Shown: in pieces, positions 28,552 through 37,888 of the stretch | Layout of the letters: each line of letters begins with the position of its first letter | Position numbering within the stretch: position 1 is the stretch's first letter | From: Pontibacter russatus | GTDB taxonomy: Bacteria; Bacteroidota; Bacteroidia; Cytophagales; Hymenobacteraceae | Reading direction: 5' to 3' | Assembly (NCBI RefSeq): GCF_009931655.1 | Contig: NZ_CP047984.1 | Coordinates: 4,419,001 to 4,483,000, forward strand | DNA length: 64,000 bases | Notes under the pieces: generated by a model | Databases searched by the model: none | What the model was told of the DNA's origin: nothing | Seen by the model: only the letters and a program-made list of their open reading frames with translations | Program-made: the position numbers and the translations under genes

Positions 28552-29238
28552 TTATAATTCGAAGAAGAAGAAGAAATAAAGTGGGATAATGGCAAAGCCA
28601 AAGCACACGATAACAGAAAAGGCATAGCCGAACTTCTGAATGAAAGGCGTATATTTCTTGTGGTTGAGGCCCAGTGACTGAAAAGCGCTCTGGAACCCGT
28701 GGATGAGGTGGTAGGCCAGGGCCACCATGGATATCACATAGAGCGCCACGTACCACCATATCTGGAACGACTGCACCACTCTCAGGTAGAGGTTCTCGTA
28801 TTCTACGTCTTCAATCACAACGCCCTCCAGGCCCCCAAAGCGGGCGGGCACGAAGAAATTCCACAGGTGGATGATCAGGAAGACAAGTATAACCGTTCCC
28901 AGAAGGCCCATATTGCGCGAGGCCCAGGTGCTGTTCTCTTCCGGGTGGCTGTTGACGTAGCCTATGGGGCGCGCCGCCTTGTTGCGGCGGGTTATCACGA
29001 TAGCATCGTATATATGGAACAGAAAACCCAGGAGAAGCACAATTTCCATGGTGCGGATAATCGGGTTGGTGCCCATGAACCTGGAGTATATATTAAAAGC
29101 CGCCCCTCCGTCGTTGTTGAAGAGCTGCAGGTTACCGATCAGGTGTACCACCAGGAAAGAGCACAGGAAAAGACCCGTGATCGACATGATGATCTTGCGC
29201 CCTACTGTACTGGAAAACGTTTGAGTAAACCAATTCAT
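28552..29238 (-). CDS. sdhC: Succinate dehydrogenase cytochrome b subunit
   Basis: 228-aa membrane anchor with five predicted helices, of the single-subunit class that binds two hemes b and reduces menaquinone. Candidate heme His residues are in FLVVHLIGN, GFLFHIYDAI, IIHLWNFF and ALAYHLIHGF. The tail is Phe-rich (a run of five or more F), encoded by a GAA repeat on the plus strand. First gene of the operon, with a good promoter 43-73 bp upstream. Confidence 0.92.
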   Translation of the reverse strand: MNWFTQTFSSTVGRKIIMSITGLFLCSFLVVHLIGNLQLFNNDGGAAFNIYSRFMGTNPIIRTMEIVLLLGFLFHIYDAIVITRRNKAARPIGYVNSHPEENSTWASRNMGLLGTVILVFLIIHLWNFFVPARFGGLEGVVIEDVEYENLYLRVVQSFQIWWYVALYVISMVALAYHLIHGFQSAFQSLGLNHKKYTPFIQKFGYAFSVIVCFGFAIIPLYFFFFFEL

Positions 29239-29280
29239 CTGTAAGAGTTATAGGTTAAAGTTATGAAGCTTTTTAATTCT

Positions 29281-29311
29281 CAAAGGTACATGCGGACCTT
29301 CTATAAACCAA
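29281..29311 (-). promoter_or_regulatory. Promoter of sdhCAB
   Basis: On the minus strand TACCTTTG (plus 29281-29288) is a perfect TAnnTTTG element. TTG (plus 29309-29311) lies 20 bp further upstream as the -33 element. It is about 43 bp before the sdhC ATG. Confidence 0.65.
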
Positions 29312-29480
29312 TATTAATATCATATTTTGAATCAATCTAAATTGCTACGCGTACCACAAAAAGCTATATTCCGATAACCTACTGCGCTTCTACTGGTTGA
29401 TAATAAAATCAAAAGACGGAAGTTTGTTTAATATCTGATTTTACCGCCAAACCCAGCTTTCTATGCCAAATTGTTTACGC

Positions 29481-32210
29481 ATGAAGTACTTGCTGCGCGC
29501 CAGTCTGCTGTTCGTGCTTTTACATTTTGTGTCCGGTGTTTTCACAGAGGCCCAGGCAACACACATACGGGCAGGAGACATCACCGCCCAGCGCGACACG
29601 ACCCCCAACCCCAACCCCCGCCGCTTCTTTTTCACCATGACGATATATACCGATCAGGCCTCCTCTGCTGAAGATCCGATTGTATATATGAACATGGGCG
29701 GCGGAGTCGTGCTGGAAGTGCCGCGGCTTGCCGTAATCCCCATCGGGAACGAGACCGACCGGGAGGTATATAAATGGGAGTACACTTTCCCGACAGATGG
29801 AACCCACCGGGTTTCGTGGGTGGGCGTAAACCGCAACAACGACATCCTGAACATGGCGCCGCCATCCGACCAGCGATCTTTTTTCATTGAGACGGTCATC
29901 AACATCAACGCATTGCGTGGCTTCAACAGCACGCCGGTGCTGACGGTGGCGCCGATAGACATCGCGGCGGTGGGGCGGCGGTACGTGCATAACCCCGGCG
30001 CCTACGACGCAGACGGCGACAGCCTGGCCTTTAAGCTGATCGTGCCCCGCTACGAAGACGCGCAGGGCAGGATAACCGTTGTCCCGGGCTACAGTTTGCC
30101 GCACCTGACGTTTAACTGCACGACCTCGGACGGGGGCGCTGCGGCCTTTCTGACGCTTGACGCCCTGACGGGCCAGCTGACGTGGGACGCGCCGTGCGTG
30201 AAGGGGGAGTACAACGTTGCCTTCGTGGTGGAGGAGTGGCGGGTGTCGGAGAACGGTGGGGCGGTGAAACTGGGGGAGGTGGTGCGCGACATGCAGATCC
30301 TGGTGCGGGAGTCGGAGAACCGGCCGCCGGTGCTGGAGCCGCGGGACACGTGCGTGGTGGCAGGTACGATGTTGCGTGGCGCAGTGCGGGCCACGGACCC
30401 TGACGGGGACCTGGTGGACCTGACGGTGGCGGGTTCGGGCATCGTTCCGCCGGCCACCTTCGAGCAGACGGTGCGTGCGCCGGGGGAGGCGGCCGGGGTG
30501 CTGGCCTGGCAAACCCAGTGCTCGGACGTGCGGGAGCGCCCCTACCAGGTAGTGTTCCGGGCGCGGGATGTGCGCCCGCCAGGGGAGGAGCGCCTGACGG
30601 ACCTGCAGCCCTGGAATATCCGGGTGGTGGGCCCGGCGCCGGAGAATCTGGTTGCACGGGCCGGTCAGGGCGAGGTGGCCCTGACCTGGGACGCCTACAC
30701 CTGTGAGAACGCCTCCTCCATCCGGGTATACCGGCGGGAGGGCCCCTCAGGCTTCGTTCCCAACGGCTGCCAGACGGGTGTGCCTGCCTCGACGGGCTAC
30801 GTGCTGATCGGAGAGGTGGAGGCCTCAGCCTCAGGCTTCACGGACACGGGGGCGCAGGCCGGGGTGGAGTACTGTTACATCATTTACGCGGTGTTCCCCT
30901 CGCCGGGGCGGGGCGAGAGCCTGGCATCCAACGAGGCCTGCGCGGGTGTGGAGCGCGACATCCCCTACCTCACCAACGTGACGGTGGAGCAGACCTCCGC
31001 CACCGACGGCCGCATCCTGGTCCGCTGGACGCAGCCTGAGCCGGGGCAACTGATTCCACCGTTGGAGTACCGGCTGCTGCGCAAGACAGGCCAGGGAGCC
31101 GGCGAGGGATATGTGGAAGTGTACCGCAGCCGAAACATGGCCGACACGGTGTTCGTGGACAAGGGGCTGAATACACTGGAGGAAGCCTACCGCTACCGCC
31201 TGGAGCTCTACCAGGCACCGACCGGGGGCGGCCAACCCACCGAACTGCGGGAGGGGGCGGAGGCCTCGAGCGTGCGCCTGGAGGTGACCCCGGCAGAGGG
31301 AGAGGAGGCAGCCTTCGAGCTGTCGTGGACGTACCAGGTGCCGTGGGACAACACAGCCGGGCCCCTGCACCGCATCTATAGGCGCGCGCCGGGCGGGGCG
31401 CTCACGCTTATTGACAGCGTGGCGGCCACGGCCGCGGGAGGCGCCTACACCGACGATAGCCCCGGGCTGGAGCGGGGGGCAGACTACTGCTACGTGATAG
31501 AGACGGCCGGGGCCTACCAGGTGGCGGGGCTGCCGGCGCCGCTGCGGAACCGGAGTCAGGAAACGTGCGCGCAACTAGAGAAGCTAGTGTGTCCGCCGGA
31601 GCTGAGCATTAATCAGCTGGACTGCGAGGCCTTCGCCCGCAGCCCGCAGGAGCCGCCATACGAAAATGTTCTGACGTGGGTGCCGCAGGTAGGCGGGGAC
31701 TGCACCGACCAGATCGCCTTCTACACAGTGTACTTCCGCTCCTCCCCGGATGCAGAGTACGCGCCCATTGGAACCACAGAGGAAACAAGCTTCACCCACT
31801 CCGGGTTGGAATCATACGCCGGGTGCTACGTGGTGACGGCCACGGACGAGGCCGGTCGGGAAAGCACGATGAGCAATGAGGTTTGCAACGACAACTGCAT
31901 CACATTCGTGCTGCCCAACGTCATCACCCCCAACGGGGACGATAAGAACGATGTGTTCCGGCCAGGGCCGGGGACGGCGTTCATCAAGAGCATGAAGTTC
32001 CGGGTGTTCAACCGCTGGGGCGCCGAGGTGTACTCCAGCCAGGCCACCAGCGGAGGGGACGCTCTCTACATCAACTGGCCGGGGGTAAATGCGGAGGGGA
32101 ACCCACTGAGCGACGGCACGTACTTCTACGAGGCCGAGGTGGAGTTCCACACGCTGGACCCGGCCAAGGCCCGCGCCACCTACAAGGGATGGGTTGAGAT
32201 CATCAGGTGA
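29481..32210 (+). CDS. Large secreted protein with gliding/T9SS type B C-terminal domain
   Basis: 909 aa from ATG 29481, which gives a good signal peptide (MKYLLRASLLFVLLHFVSG); ATG 29463 adds six residues. After signal cleavage come an N-terminal beta-rich part (THIRAGDITAQRD) and Ig/fibronectin-III-like repeats (about residues 250-790) with paired Cys. The C-terminal CHU_C-type domain (FVLPNVITPNGDDKNDVF, then FRVFNRWGAEVYSS) is the type IX secretion type B sorting signal. The protein is therefore predicted to be exported through T9SS and held at the cell surface, perhaps as an adhesin or coat protein. It is notably GC-rich and has almost no TATATA motif over 2.6 kb. Confidence 0.85.
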   Translation: MKYLLRASLLFVLLHFVSGVFTEAQATHIRAGDITAQRDTTPNPNPRRFFFTMTIYTDQASSAEDPIVYMNMGGGVVLEVPRLAVIPIGNETDREVYKWEYTFPTDGTHRVSWVGVNRNNDILNMAPPSDQRSFFIETVININALRGFNSTPVLTVAPIDIAAVGRRYVHNPGAYDADGDSLAFKLIVPRYEDAQGRITVVPGYSLPHLTFNCTTSDGGAAAFLTLDALTGQLTWDAPCVKGEYNVAFVVEEWRVSENGGAVKLGEVVRDMQILVRESENRPPVLEPRDTCVVAGTMLRGAVRATDPDGDLVDLTVAGSGIVPPATFEQTVRAPGEAAGVLAWQTQCSDVRERPYQVVFRARDVRPPGEERLTDLQPWNIRVVGPAPENLVARAGQGEVALTWDAYTCENASSIRVYRREGPSGFVPNGCQTGVPASTGYVLIGEVEASASGFTDTGAQAGVEYCYIIYAVFPSPGRGESLASNEACAGVERDIPYLTNVTVEQTSATDGRILVRWTQPEPGQLIPPLEYRLLRKTGQGAGEGYVEVYRSRNMADTVFVDKGLNTLEEAYRYRLELYQAPTGGGQPTELREGAEASSVRLEVTPAEGEEAAFELSWTYQVPWDNTAGPLHRIYRRAPGGALTLIDSVAATAAGGAYTDDSPGLERGADYCYVIETAGAYQVAGLPAPLRNRSQETCAQLEKLVCPPELSINQLDCEAFARSPQEPPYENVLTWVPQVGGDCTDQIAFYTVYFRSSPDAEYAPIGTTEETSFTHSGLESYAGCYVVTATDEAGRESTMSNEVCNDNCITFVLPNVITPNGDDKNDVFRPGPGTAFIKSMKFRVFNRWGAEVYSSQATSGGDALYINWPGVNAEGNPLSDGTYFYEAEVEFHTLDPAKARATYKGWVEIIR

Positions 32211-32632
32211 CACGCCAAAACTACAACACGCTGAACAGGGAAGCCATCGTTTTTTACGATGGCACCTGCGGCTTTTGCCAGGCAAGTGTTCAGCTTGTGC
32301 TGAAGCATAACGTGCGTCGCAATCTCAAATTCGCCGCGCTCCAGTCGGAAGTTTTCAAGGCCTTAGCGTCCTCCTCACAACTCCCTGAGCCTTTGCCGGA
32401 TTCAGTTGTCTTTTATGAGCAGGGCCTGGTATATACTGCCTCGGATGCCGTGCTGCGCATCGCCCGCCATCTCAGGTTTCCGTTCAGCGCGCTTTACTAT
32501 TTCCGGTTTATTCCTTTATCTTTCCGCAATCTGCTGTACCGCTATGTCGCCAGGCACCGCTACAACATCGCGGGGCAGAAAGAAGCATGCCTGCTGCCGT
32601 CGCCTGAAGAGCGGGCGCGGTTTATGGCGTAA
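32207..32632 (+). CDS. DCC family thiol-disulfide oxidoreductase-like protein (DUF393)
   Basis: 141 aa beginning at GTG, which overlaps the stop of the previous gene (GTGA). The family motif IVFYDGTCGFCQASVQLVL (DxxCxxC) is near the N-terminus, and the C-terminal part has the typical ALYYFRFIPLSFRNLLYRYVARHRY. DCC proteins are thought to be thioredoxin-like redox proteins; their substrates are largely unknown. Overlap with the surface-protein gene suggests co-translation, but no functional link is evident. Confidence 0.85.
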   Translation: MTRQNYNTLNREAIVFYDGTCGFCQASVQLVLKHNVRRNLKFAALQSEVFKALASSSQLPEPLPDSVVFYEQGLVYTASDAVLRIARHLRFPFSALYYFRFIPLSFRNLLYRYVARHRYNIAGQKEACLLPSPEERARFMA

Positions 32633-32767
32633 ATTGCTATATGGTTAATTGTTGAATGGTTAAAGGTTGTGCCCTTTAATTGTCTAAACTCATCTTCGGA
32701 CCGAGCGAAACCATTTAACAACTTAGCCATTCAACAATTCAAGAGGAAAACCATAAACGAACAACGA

Positions 32768-33649
32768 ATGAAGAAAGCATACATTTTCCCGGGACAAGGG
32801 TCCCAGTTCACAGGGATGGGTAAAGGTCTGTATGAGCAGCATGAGGAAGTAATGCGACTGTTTGACATGGCGAATGAAATTCTGGTCTTCGATATCACAG
32901 CCGTCATGTTCAGCGGCACCGACGAGGAGTTGAAGCAGACGAAAGTTACGCAGCCCGCCATATTCCTGCACTCCGTGGCACAGGCCGCCGTGGCCAAAGA
33001 CTTTCACCCGGATATGGTGGCGGGACATTCGCTCGGAGAGTTCTCGGCGCTGGTGGCCAGTAAGGTGCTTCGTTTCGAAGACGGGCTCCGGCTGGTATCG
33101 AAACGCGCCTTGGCCATGCAGGCCGCCTGCGAGGCGAACCCTTCTACCATGGCGGCCATCCTGGGTTTGGAGGATGCAAAAGTGGAAGAGGTGTGCGCCT
33201 CTATCGAAGGTGAGGTAGTTGTGGCTGCAAATTATAACTGCCCCGGCCAACTCGTGATCTCCGGAACCAACAGGGGAATTGAGCTTGCCTGTGAGAAAAT
33301 GAAGGAGGCTGGCGCCAAACGGGCGCTCCCGCTGCCGGTGGGTGGTGCGTTCCACTCCCCTCTGATGAAGCCGGCTGAGGAGGAACTGGCAAAGGCCATT
33401 AGCGAAACAACCTTCCACGAAGGCATCTGCCCCATCTATCAGAACGTGGATGCCCGGCCACACACGGACCCGGAGGAAATCAAACAGAACTTGATTAAGC
33501 AGCTGACCGCCCCGGTGCGCTGGACACAGACGGTGCAGGCCATGCTTGCCGACGGCGCCACACACTTCGTGGAGTGCGGCCCGGGCAAGGTGTTGCAGGG
33601 CCTGGTGAAGAAGATAGACCGGAACGCGGAGGTCAGTTCAGCAGAATAA
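32768..33649 (+). CDS. fabD: Malonyl-CoA:ACP transacylase
   Basis: 293-aa acyltransferase that loads malonate onto acyl carrier protein for fatty-acid synthesis. ATG 32768 gives the standard N-terminus KAYIFPGQGSQFTGMGKG. The catalytic nucleophile is S88 in GHSLGE, with the Arg and His of the family in LRLVSKRALAMQ and GAFHSPLM. Longer upstream readings have no support. A terminator follows at 33674. It is likely transcribed alone. Confidence 0.95.
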   Translation: MKKAYIFPGQGSQFTGMGKGLYEQHEEVMRLFDMANEILVFDITAVMFSGTDEELKQTKVTQPAIFLHSVAQAAVAKDFHPDMVAGHSLGEFSALVASKVLRFEDGLRLVSKRALAMQAACEANPSTMAAILGLEDAKVEEVCASIEGEVVVAANYNCPGQLVISGTNRGIELACEKMKEAGAKRALPLPVGGAFHSPLMKPAEEELAKAISETTFHEGICPIYQNVDARPHTDPEEIKQNLIKQLTAPVRWTQTVQAMLADGATHFVECGPGKVLQGLVKKIDRNAEVSSAE

Positions 33650-33673
33650 TTTCTCAGCATATATGCCTATATA

Positions 33674-33717
33674 CAAGAAGAGCCCTTTCCGGCATATGTC
33701 CGGGGAGGGTTCTTTTG
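33674..33717 (+). terminator. Terminator after fabD
   Basis: Imperfect hairpin AAGAGCCCTTTCCGG / CCGGGGAGGGTTCTT with a 7-base loop, followed by TTTGTTTTTG, 25 bp past the fabD stop. Confidence 0.7.
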
Positions 33718-33786
33718 TTTTTGAGGACCTTCCTCAGCCTGTGGTGCGCCTTGCCTATATACCCGAATCATGAAAAGTAGCTGAGA

Positions 33787-34290
33787 ATGTTTGAGGTTGC
33801 CGGCACCACGGACGCCTCTTTTATATATGTGCTGATGGGGCAGGCCTTGGTGGCCATGTTCTTTTCATCGGCTGTAAATGATGTGCTGATCAGGGGGATA
33901 TACGCTGGCTTTTCTTCGGAAGAAGCAGCTGATGCTGTGGTATGTGCCTGTTGCCACGGTGCTATATATGCCGGACGATTCCCGGAAGGAGGGATTCAGT
34001 ATAGAGAACATCGTTTTCTCCGTCACCGTGGGATTTACGCCTGCCTATACAGTGCTGAAGACAGGGACAATCTGGCTGTCGGTCGGGCTGCACAGGGGCG
34101 GAGACGTAATAAACAGGGTGCTGTATGGTTTTAGCGGGCAGGGCATCTGGAAACTGACTGGATAATATGGCGGAGGGGCCGCTTTTCCAATACCTAGGCC
34201 TTGCTGTTACTGCCCTGCTGTTTCCGGTGGTCAATCTGCTGCTGCAGCGCAGGGTGCTGAAAACGGATGAAGTAACTAAAGCGCAGGGAA
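33787..34290 (+). pseudogene. CPBP-family intramembrane protease remnant
   Basis: Joining three frames recovers the C-terminal half of a CPBP (CAAX-like) membrane protease. The pieces are FFSSAVNDVLIRGIYAGF, then RKKQLMLWYVPVATVLYM with the signature-like TIWLSVGLHRGGDVINRVLY, then LFQYLGLAVTALLFPVVNLLL. The frame breaks near 33912 and again near 34165. The catalytic EE of the first motif reads ND, and the N-terminal half is missing, so this is a dead gene. Several TATATA runs fall inside. Confidence 0.65.
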
Positions 34291-34349
34291 CGGTGCCAGC
34301 TGCAAATATGGCCTGGTGGTTACCTCACGGAGACGGTATATCCTCTCCT

Positions 34350-34841
34350 TTAACTCCCTTCCCGAATTTCCCGAACCTCCAGTGCATCCGGGCACGCAGC
34401 CAACAGCCCGGCTACGGTCTTTCCAAGAACGGGGTGCATCCGGTCGGGAACCAGTTCGGCCAGCGGCAGCAGCGTGAAACGGCGCAGGTGCAGTTGCGGG
34501 TGCGGAATGGTGAGGCGCTGGCTTTGCAGCACGATGTCCTCATAAAATAAAATGTCGATGTCAATGACGCGGGCTCCCCAGTGCTCCAGCCGCACCCGGC
34601 CCAGTTCCTGCTCCAGGTTATTTATCCTTTGCAATAGCTGCGCTGGCTGCAGCTCCGTCTGCATCTCCAGCACCTGGTTCAGGAAGGCGGGCTGATCGGT
34701 TTTGCCCCAGGCCGCCGTTTCATATATACCGGAGGACCGCAGGATGCCGCCGACCTGTTTGGCTAGCCCTTCGCGGGCCTGCGCCAGATAAGAGAGGCGG
34801 TCGCCGAGATTGCCGCCCAGCAGCAGGTAAGTCTTAGGCAT
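34350..34841 (-). CDS. folK: 2-amino-4-hydroxy-6-hydroxymethyldihydropteridine diphosphokinase
   Basis: 163-aa HPPK of folate synthesis, which transfers diphosphate from ATP to the pterin. Family motifs are LLGGNLGDRLSYLAQA at the N-terminus, FLNQVLEMQTEL, and the catalytic/ATP segment RVRLEHWGARVIDIDILFYED with IPHPQLHLRRFTLLPLAEL. It overlaps the upstream hydrolase gene by 8 bp on the minus strand, so the two share a transcript. Full length. Confidence 0.93.
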   Translation of the reverse strand: MPKTYLLLGGNLGDRLSYLAQAREGLAKQVGGILRSSGIYETAAWGKTDQPAFLNQVLEMQTELQPAQLLQRINNLEQELGRVRLEHWGARVIDIDILFYEDIVLQSQRLTIPHPQLHLRRFTLLPLAELVPDRMHPVLGKTVAGLLAACPDALEVREIREGS

Positions 34842-35679
34842 GGCGCTGAAAGAAGTTCATGGTCAGGTCTGCGGCGGCGCGGGCAGGGGCGGGCAACTCG
34901 CCGTGCGGGTACGGGTGCTGGCCTCCGAAAGAGTGGTTGGTATCGGGCAACAGGCGCAACTCGGCGTCGGGTTTCCATTTTTTCAGGTCATGTGCCATCT
35001 GCAGCGGCAGTGTCTCGTCCTGTTCGCCGTGCAGGATGAGCAGCGGCTGGCTCATTTTTCTGATGACCTGCGGGATGTCGAGGCGCGCGCGGTTCAGGTG
35101 ATAGTCTTCGGCCAACTGGTAATAGAGCGGCATCTGCTGACCCGTGCGGCCATTGAGCACGTACTGCACGCCTTCCTGCTTCCACTGTGCCATCTGCGGC
35201 TCCGTCCAGCGCTGGTCGTAATCGCTCACAGCCGACCAGGTGGCCACGGCTTTCACACGGGGCTCCTCGGCAGCCTTCAGAATAACGGCCCCGCCACCCC
35301 GGCTGTGCCCAACAAGGTAAATGCGATTCAAATCGAGCTCCTGCCGCTGTATGGGTGGGTTCGTGTCGTGCAGCAGGTCGATGAGCGCCTGCATGTCGTC
35401 GAGTTCAAGGCTGAAGTTGTTGTTGCCGAAAGCCTCCAGGTCGTGCAGGTCGCTGTCGTCCTCCACGGAGGTGCCGTTGTAGGCAAAATTGAATTTCACG
35501 AACACAAACCCGTTTTCGGCGAAGTGGCGGGCCAGCAGGTTAAAGTGCCCCCAGTCTTTGAAGCCCTTGAAGCCGTGCGTGAAGATAACCACGGGCTTTG
35601 GCCGGCTGTCGGGCATATAGGTGGCGTCGGCAGTGAAAGGGCGCCCGTGCACCGGGTATACGACAAAATCTACTTTCAT
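34834..35679 (-). CDS. Alpha/beta hydrolase family protein
   Basis: 281 aa with the full alpha/beta-hydrolase triad. The nucleophile is in YLVGHSRGGGAV (Ser near 147), the acid in LHGEQDETLP and the His in DTNHSFGG. The oxyanion strand VVIFTHGFKGFKDWGHFN is near residue 31. There is no signal peptide, so it is cytoplasmic; related proteins are carboxyl or dienelactone-type esterases of unknown substrate. It shares an 8-bp overlap with folK, which implies only co-transcription. Confidence 0.85.
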   Translation of the reverse strand: MKVDFVVYPVHGRPFTADATYMPDSRPKPVVIFTHGFKGFKDWGHFNLLARHFAENGFVFVKFNFAYNGTSVEDDSDLHDLEAFGNNNFSLELDDMQALIDLLHDTNPPIQRQELDLNRIYLVGHSRGGGAVILKAAEEPRVKAVATWSAVSDYDQRWTEPQMAQWKQEGVQYVLNGRTGQQMPLYYQLAEDYHLNRARLDIPQVIRKMSQPLLILHGEQDETLPLQMAHDLKKWKPDAELRLLPDTNHSFGGQHPYPHGELPAPARAAADLTMNFFQRHA

Positions 35680-36055
35680 ACTTTCTGTTGTTGGTTGCTG
35701 GTTGTTAGGCGGTAAAGTGATTTGAATTTATTTAGCGTAGCCTTCCCTCCTTGAAGCTTATTATATATAACTCATTTATATGGCTTGTTATACGTGCTAG
35801 TTATATATAAATCACTCTTTGTATGACCCACTTTTTGAAATCGCTGTAATAAGATGGCTATATGCGTTCATAATATATGAACATTATATATGGCAAAGCC
35901 AGCAGTAAATCATATAGCAGTTCATCCTCATCAACCAACAATTTACAAACAGCAACCATCCATCCAACCATACAGCAATTTAACAATAAAAACCCGTTTT
36001 GCGGGCCCGCGTTTGGAAACCACTCTGCGGGATAGTAATATTGCGGTCTTAACAC
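35680..36055. other. Divergent intergenic region rich in TATATA runs, with an inverted repeat
   Basis: 376 bp between divergent genes, no gene seen. TTATATATAACT (35761-35772) and AGTTATATATAA (35799-35810) form perfect 12-bp arms around 26 bases. At least two more ATATAT runs lie at 35865-35890. The 3' part, from about 35900, is a Pyr/Pur-biased leader to the polyprenyl synthase gene. Confidence 0.6.
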
Positions 36056-37033
36056 ATGAGCATCAGCCTAAAGGATATACAAGCGCCCATTGCGCCGGAA
36101 ATGCAGCTTTTCGAGAAGAAGTTCAGGGCTTCGATGAAGTCGAAAGTGCTGCTTCTGGACCGGATCATGAGCTACATCGTGAAGCGCAAGGGCAAGCAGA
36201 TGCGCCCGATGTTCGTGTTCTTCACGGCCAAGTTGTTCCGCGAAAGCATCAGCGAGGCCACTTACCGCGGCGCCGCCCTGATCGAGCTGTTGCACACCGC
36301 CACGCTGGTGCACGACGACGTGGTGGACGACGCCAACTACCGCCGGGGCTTCTTCTCGGTGAACGCCCTCTGGAAAAACAAGATTGCCGTGCTGGTGGGC
36401 GATTACCTGCTCTCTAAGGGCCTGCTGCTCTCGCTGCAAAACGACGATTACGACCTGCTGAAGATCGTGTCGAACGCGGTGCGGGAGATGAGCGAGGGGG
36501 AGTTGCTGCAGATGGAGAAAGCGCGCCGCCTCGATATAACAGAGGAAGTGTACTTCGACATCATCCGGCAGAAGACCGCCTCCCTGATTGCCTCCTGCTG
36601 CGCCGTGGGCGCCGCCTCGGCGGGGGCCTGCAAAGAGGAGGTGGAGAAAGCCCGCCTGTTTGGCGAGAAAGTGGGCATCGCCTTTCAGATAAAGGACGAC
36701 TTGTTCGACTACGGCACCGCCGAGATAGGCAAGCCGGTGGGCATCGACATCAAAGAGAAAAAGATGACCCTGCCGCTGATACACGCCCTGCGCCAGGCCG
36801 ACTGGCTGACGAAGCGCCGCATTATCTACAACGTGAAAAACAACAACGGCGACAGCAGGCGCGTGCAGGACGTCATTGATTTTGTGAAGCAGTCGGGCGG
36901 CATCGCCTATACCATCAAACTCATGAACCAGTACCATGCGGAAGCGCTGGCTATTCTGGGCACATTCCCCGCGTCGCCCTCGCGCACGTCGCTGGAGCAG
37001 CTCATCGCCTACACCATAGAGCGAGAGAAATAG
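36056..37033 (+). CDS. Polyprenyl diphosphate synthase (octaprenyl/heptaprenyl type)
   Basis: 325-aa trans-prenyltransferase that extends isoprenoid chains, probably for the menaquinone side chain. The first Asp-rich motif is LVHDDVVDDANYRRG (about residues 82-96). The second is FQIKDDLFDYGTAEIGKPVGID, with KMTLPLIHAL after it. Chain length depends on residues before the first motif and cannot be set confidently here; ispB-like is the best guess. It is a separate unit from the crt operon, though its products share IPP/DMAPP. Confidence 0.9.
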   Translation: MSISLKDIQAPIAPEMQLFEKKFRASMKSKVLLLDRIMSYIVKRKGKQMRPMFVFFTAKLFRESISEATYRGAALIELLHTATLVHDDVVDDANYRRGFFSVNALWKNKIAVLVGDYLLSKGLLLSLQNDDYDLLKIVSNAVREMSEGELLQMEKARRLDITEEVYFDIIRQKTASLIASCCAVGAASAGACKEEVEKARLFGEKVGIAFQIKDDLFDYGTAEIGKPVGIDIKEKKMTLPLIHALRQADWLTKRRIIYNVKNNNGDSRRVQDVIDFVKQSGGIAYTIKLMNQYHAEALAILGTFPASPSRTSLEQLIAYTIEREK

Positions 37034-37152
37034 CTCTTTTGCAGCTGGAATAAGACATATCAAACTTTTTTCGGTATTTTACGATAGCATTGCTGATGCT
37101 GTAATGGCAAGTCCTCTCAGTTAATCACACTGCTTCACCACACATGCTGCAT

Positions 37153-37668
37153 ATGCGCAAGGCCCTGCTTCTGATCGGCACGATGCTGCTGATGTTCTTC
37201 CATTCGGTATCGGCCCAGGATCGGGATCCGGTCTTCGTACACGAGCGGTACAAACACCCCACCGAGCTCTTGGCTGAGAAGATGCTGCCGGACGTGTTTG
37301 AGCTGTCGAAGCTGTGCGAGAACTCTGTCACGTTTGTGCGCTTTGTGATCGGCGCCGACGGGAACGTGAAGAACGTGGCCTGCACCAAGGATACCCCCGC
37401 CGTTATCGCCGAATCGCTGAAAGAGGCGGTGCTGGCAACCAATGGCAGCTGGCTGCCAAAGGAAGTGAACGGCAAAGCCGTGGAAAGCAGGCCCTACCTG
37501 CTGCCCGTGATGTATAATGTAAGCTACGGGTGTCCCAGAAGAGACAACAGCGCCAACAAATTTGAGGAGGCCGTGCGGCGCGTGCTGGTGTTTGACGATA
37601 GTACCGTGACGGAGTCCATGGAGTGTACCTTACTGCCCCCCATGGTGCAGCGCTACTCTAAAAACTGA
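37153..37668 (+). CDS. Exported TonB C-terminal-like protein
   Basis: 171 aa from ATG 37153 (ATG 37144 is possible). The signal peptide RKALLLIGTMLLMFFHSVSA is followed by a region resembling the TonB C-terminal fold: VTFVRFVIGADGNVKNVACT, a helix with AVIAESLKEAVLATNGSW, and ESRPYLLPVMYNVSY. It has no membrane-proximal Pro-rich part, so it is not a TonB energy transducer as such; it is probably a periplasmic stand-alone domain. Function unknown. Confidence 0.7.
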   Translation: MRKALLLIGTMLLMFFHSVSAQDRDPVFVHERYKHPTELLAEKMLPDVFELSKLCENSVTFVRFVIGADGNVKNVACTKDTPAVIAESLKEAVLATNGSWLPKEVNGKAVESRPYLLPVMYNVSYGCPRRDNSANKFEEAVRRVLVFDDSTVTESMECTLLPPMVQRYSKN

Positions 37669-37888
37669 CACGATTTATATATAGCCGGTTATATATGGCC
37701 GGCGTTCCGCCAGCCTTCCATATGCCATAGGCAGCCTATATATCCTGCCGTGCTGGCGGTTTCTTTACGGCTGCTTCTCCAGGTTCAAGAGGCGTCTGTT
37801 TAAGGATAGGTTGCGATATAGCATCCGAAGTGCTACCTTAAGCATCCATTAAATATAATTGCCACCTTCACTAAGCCAATACCTGTAT

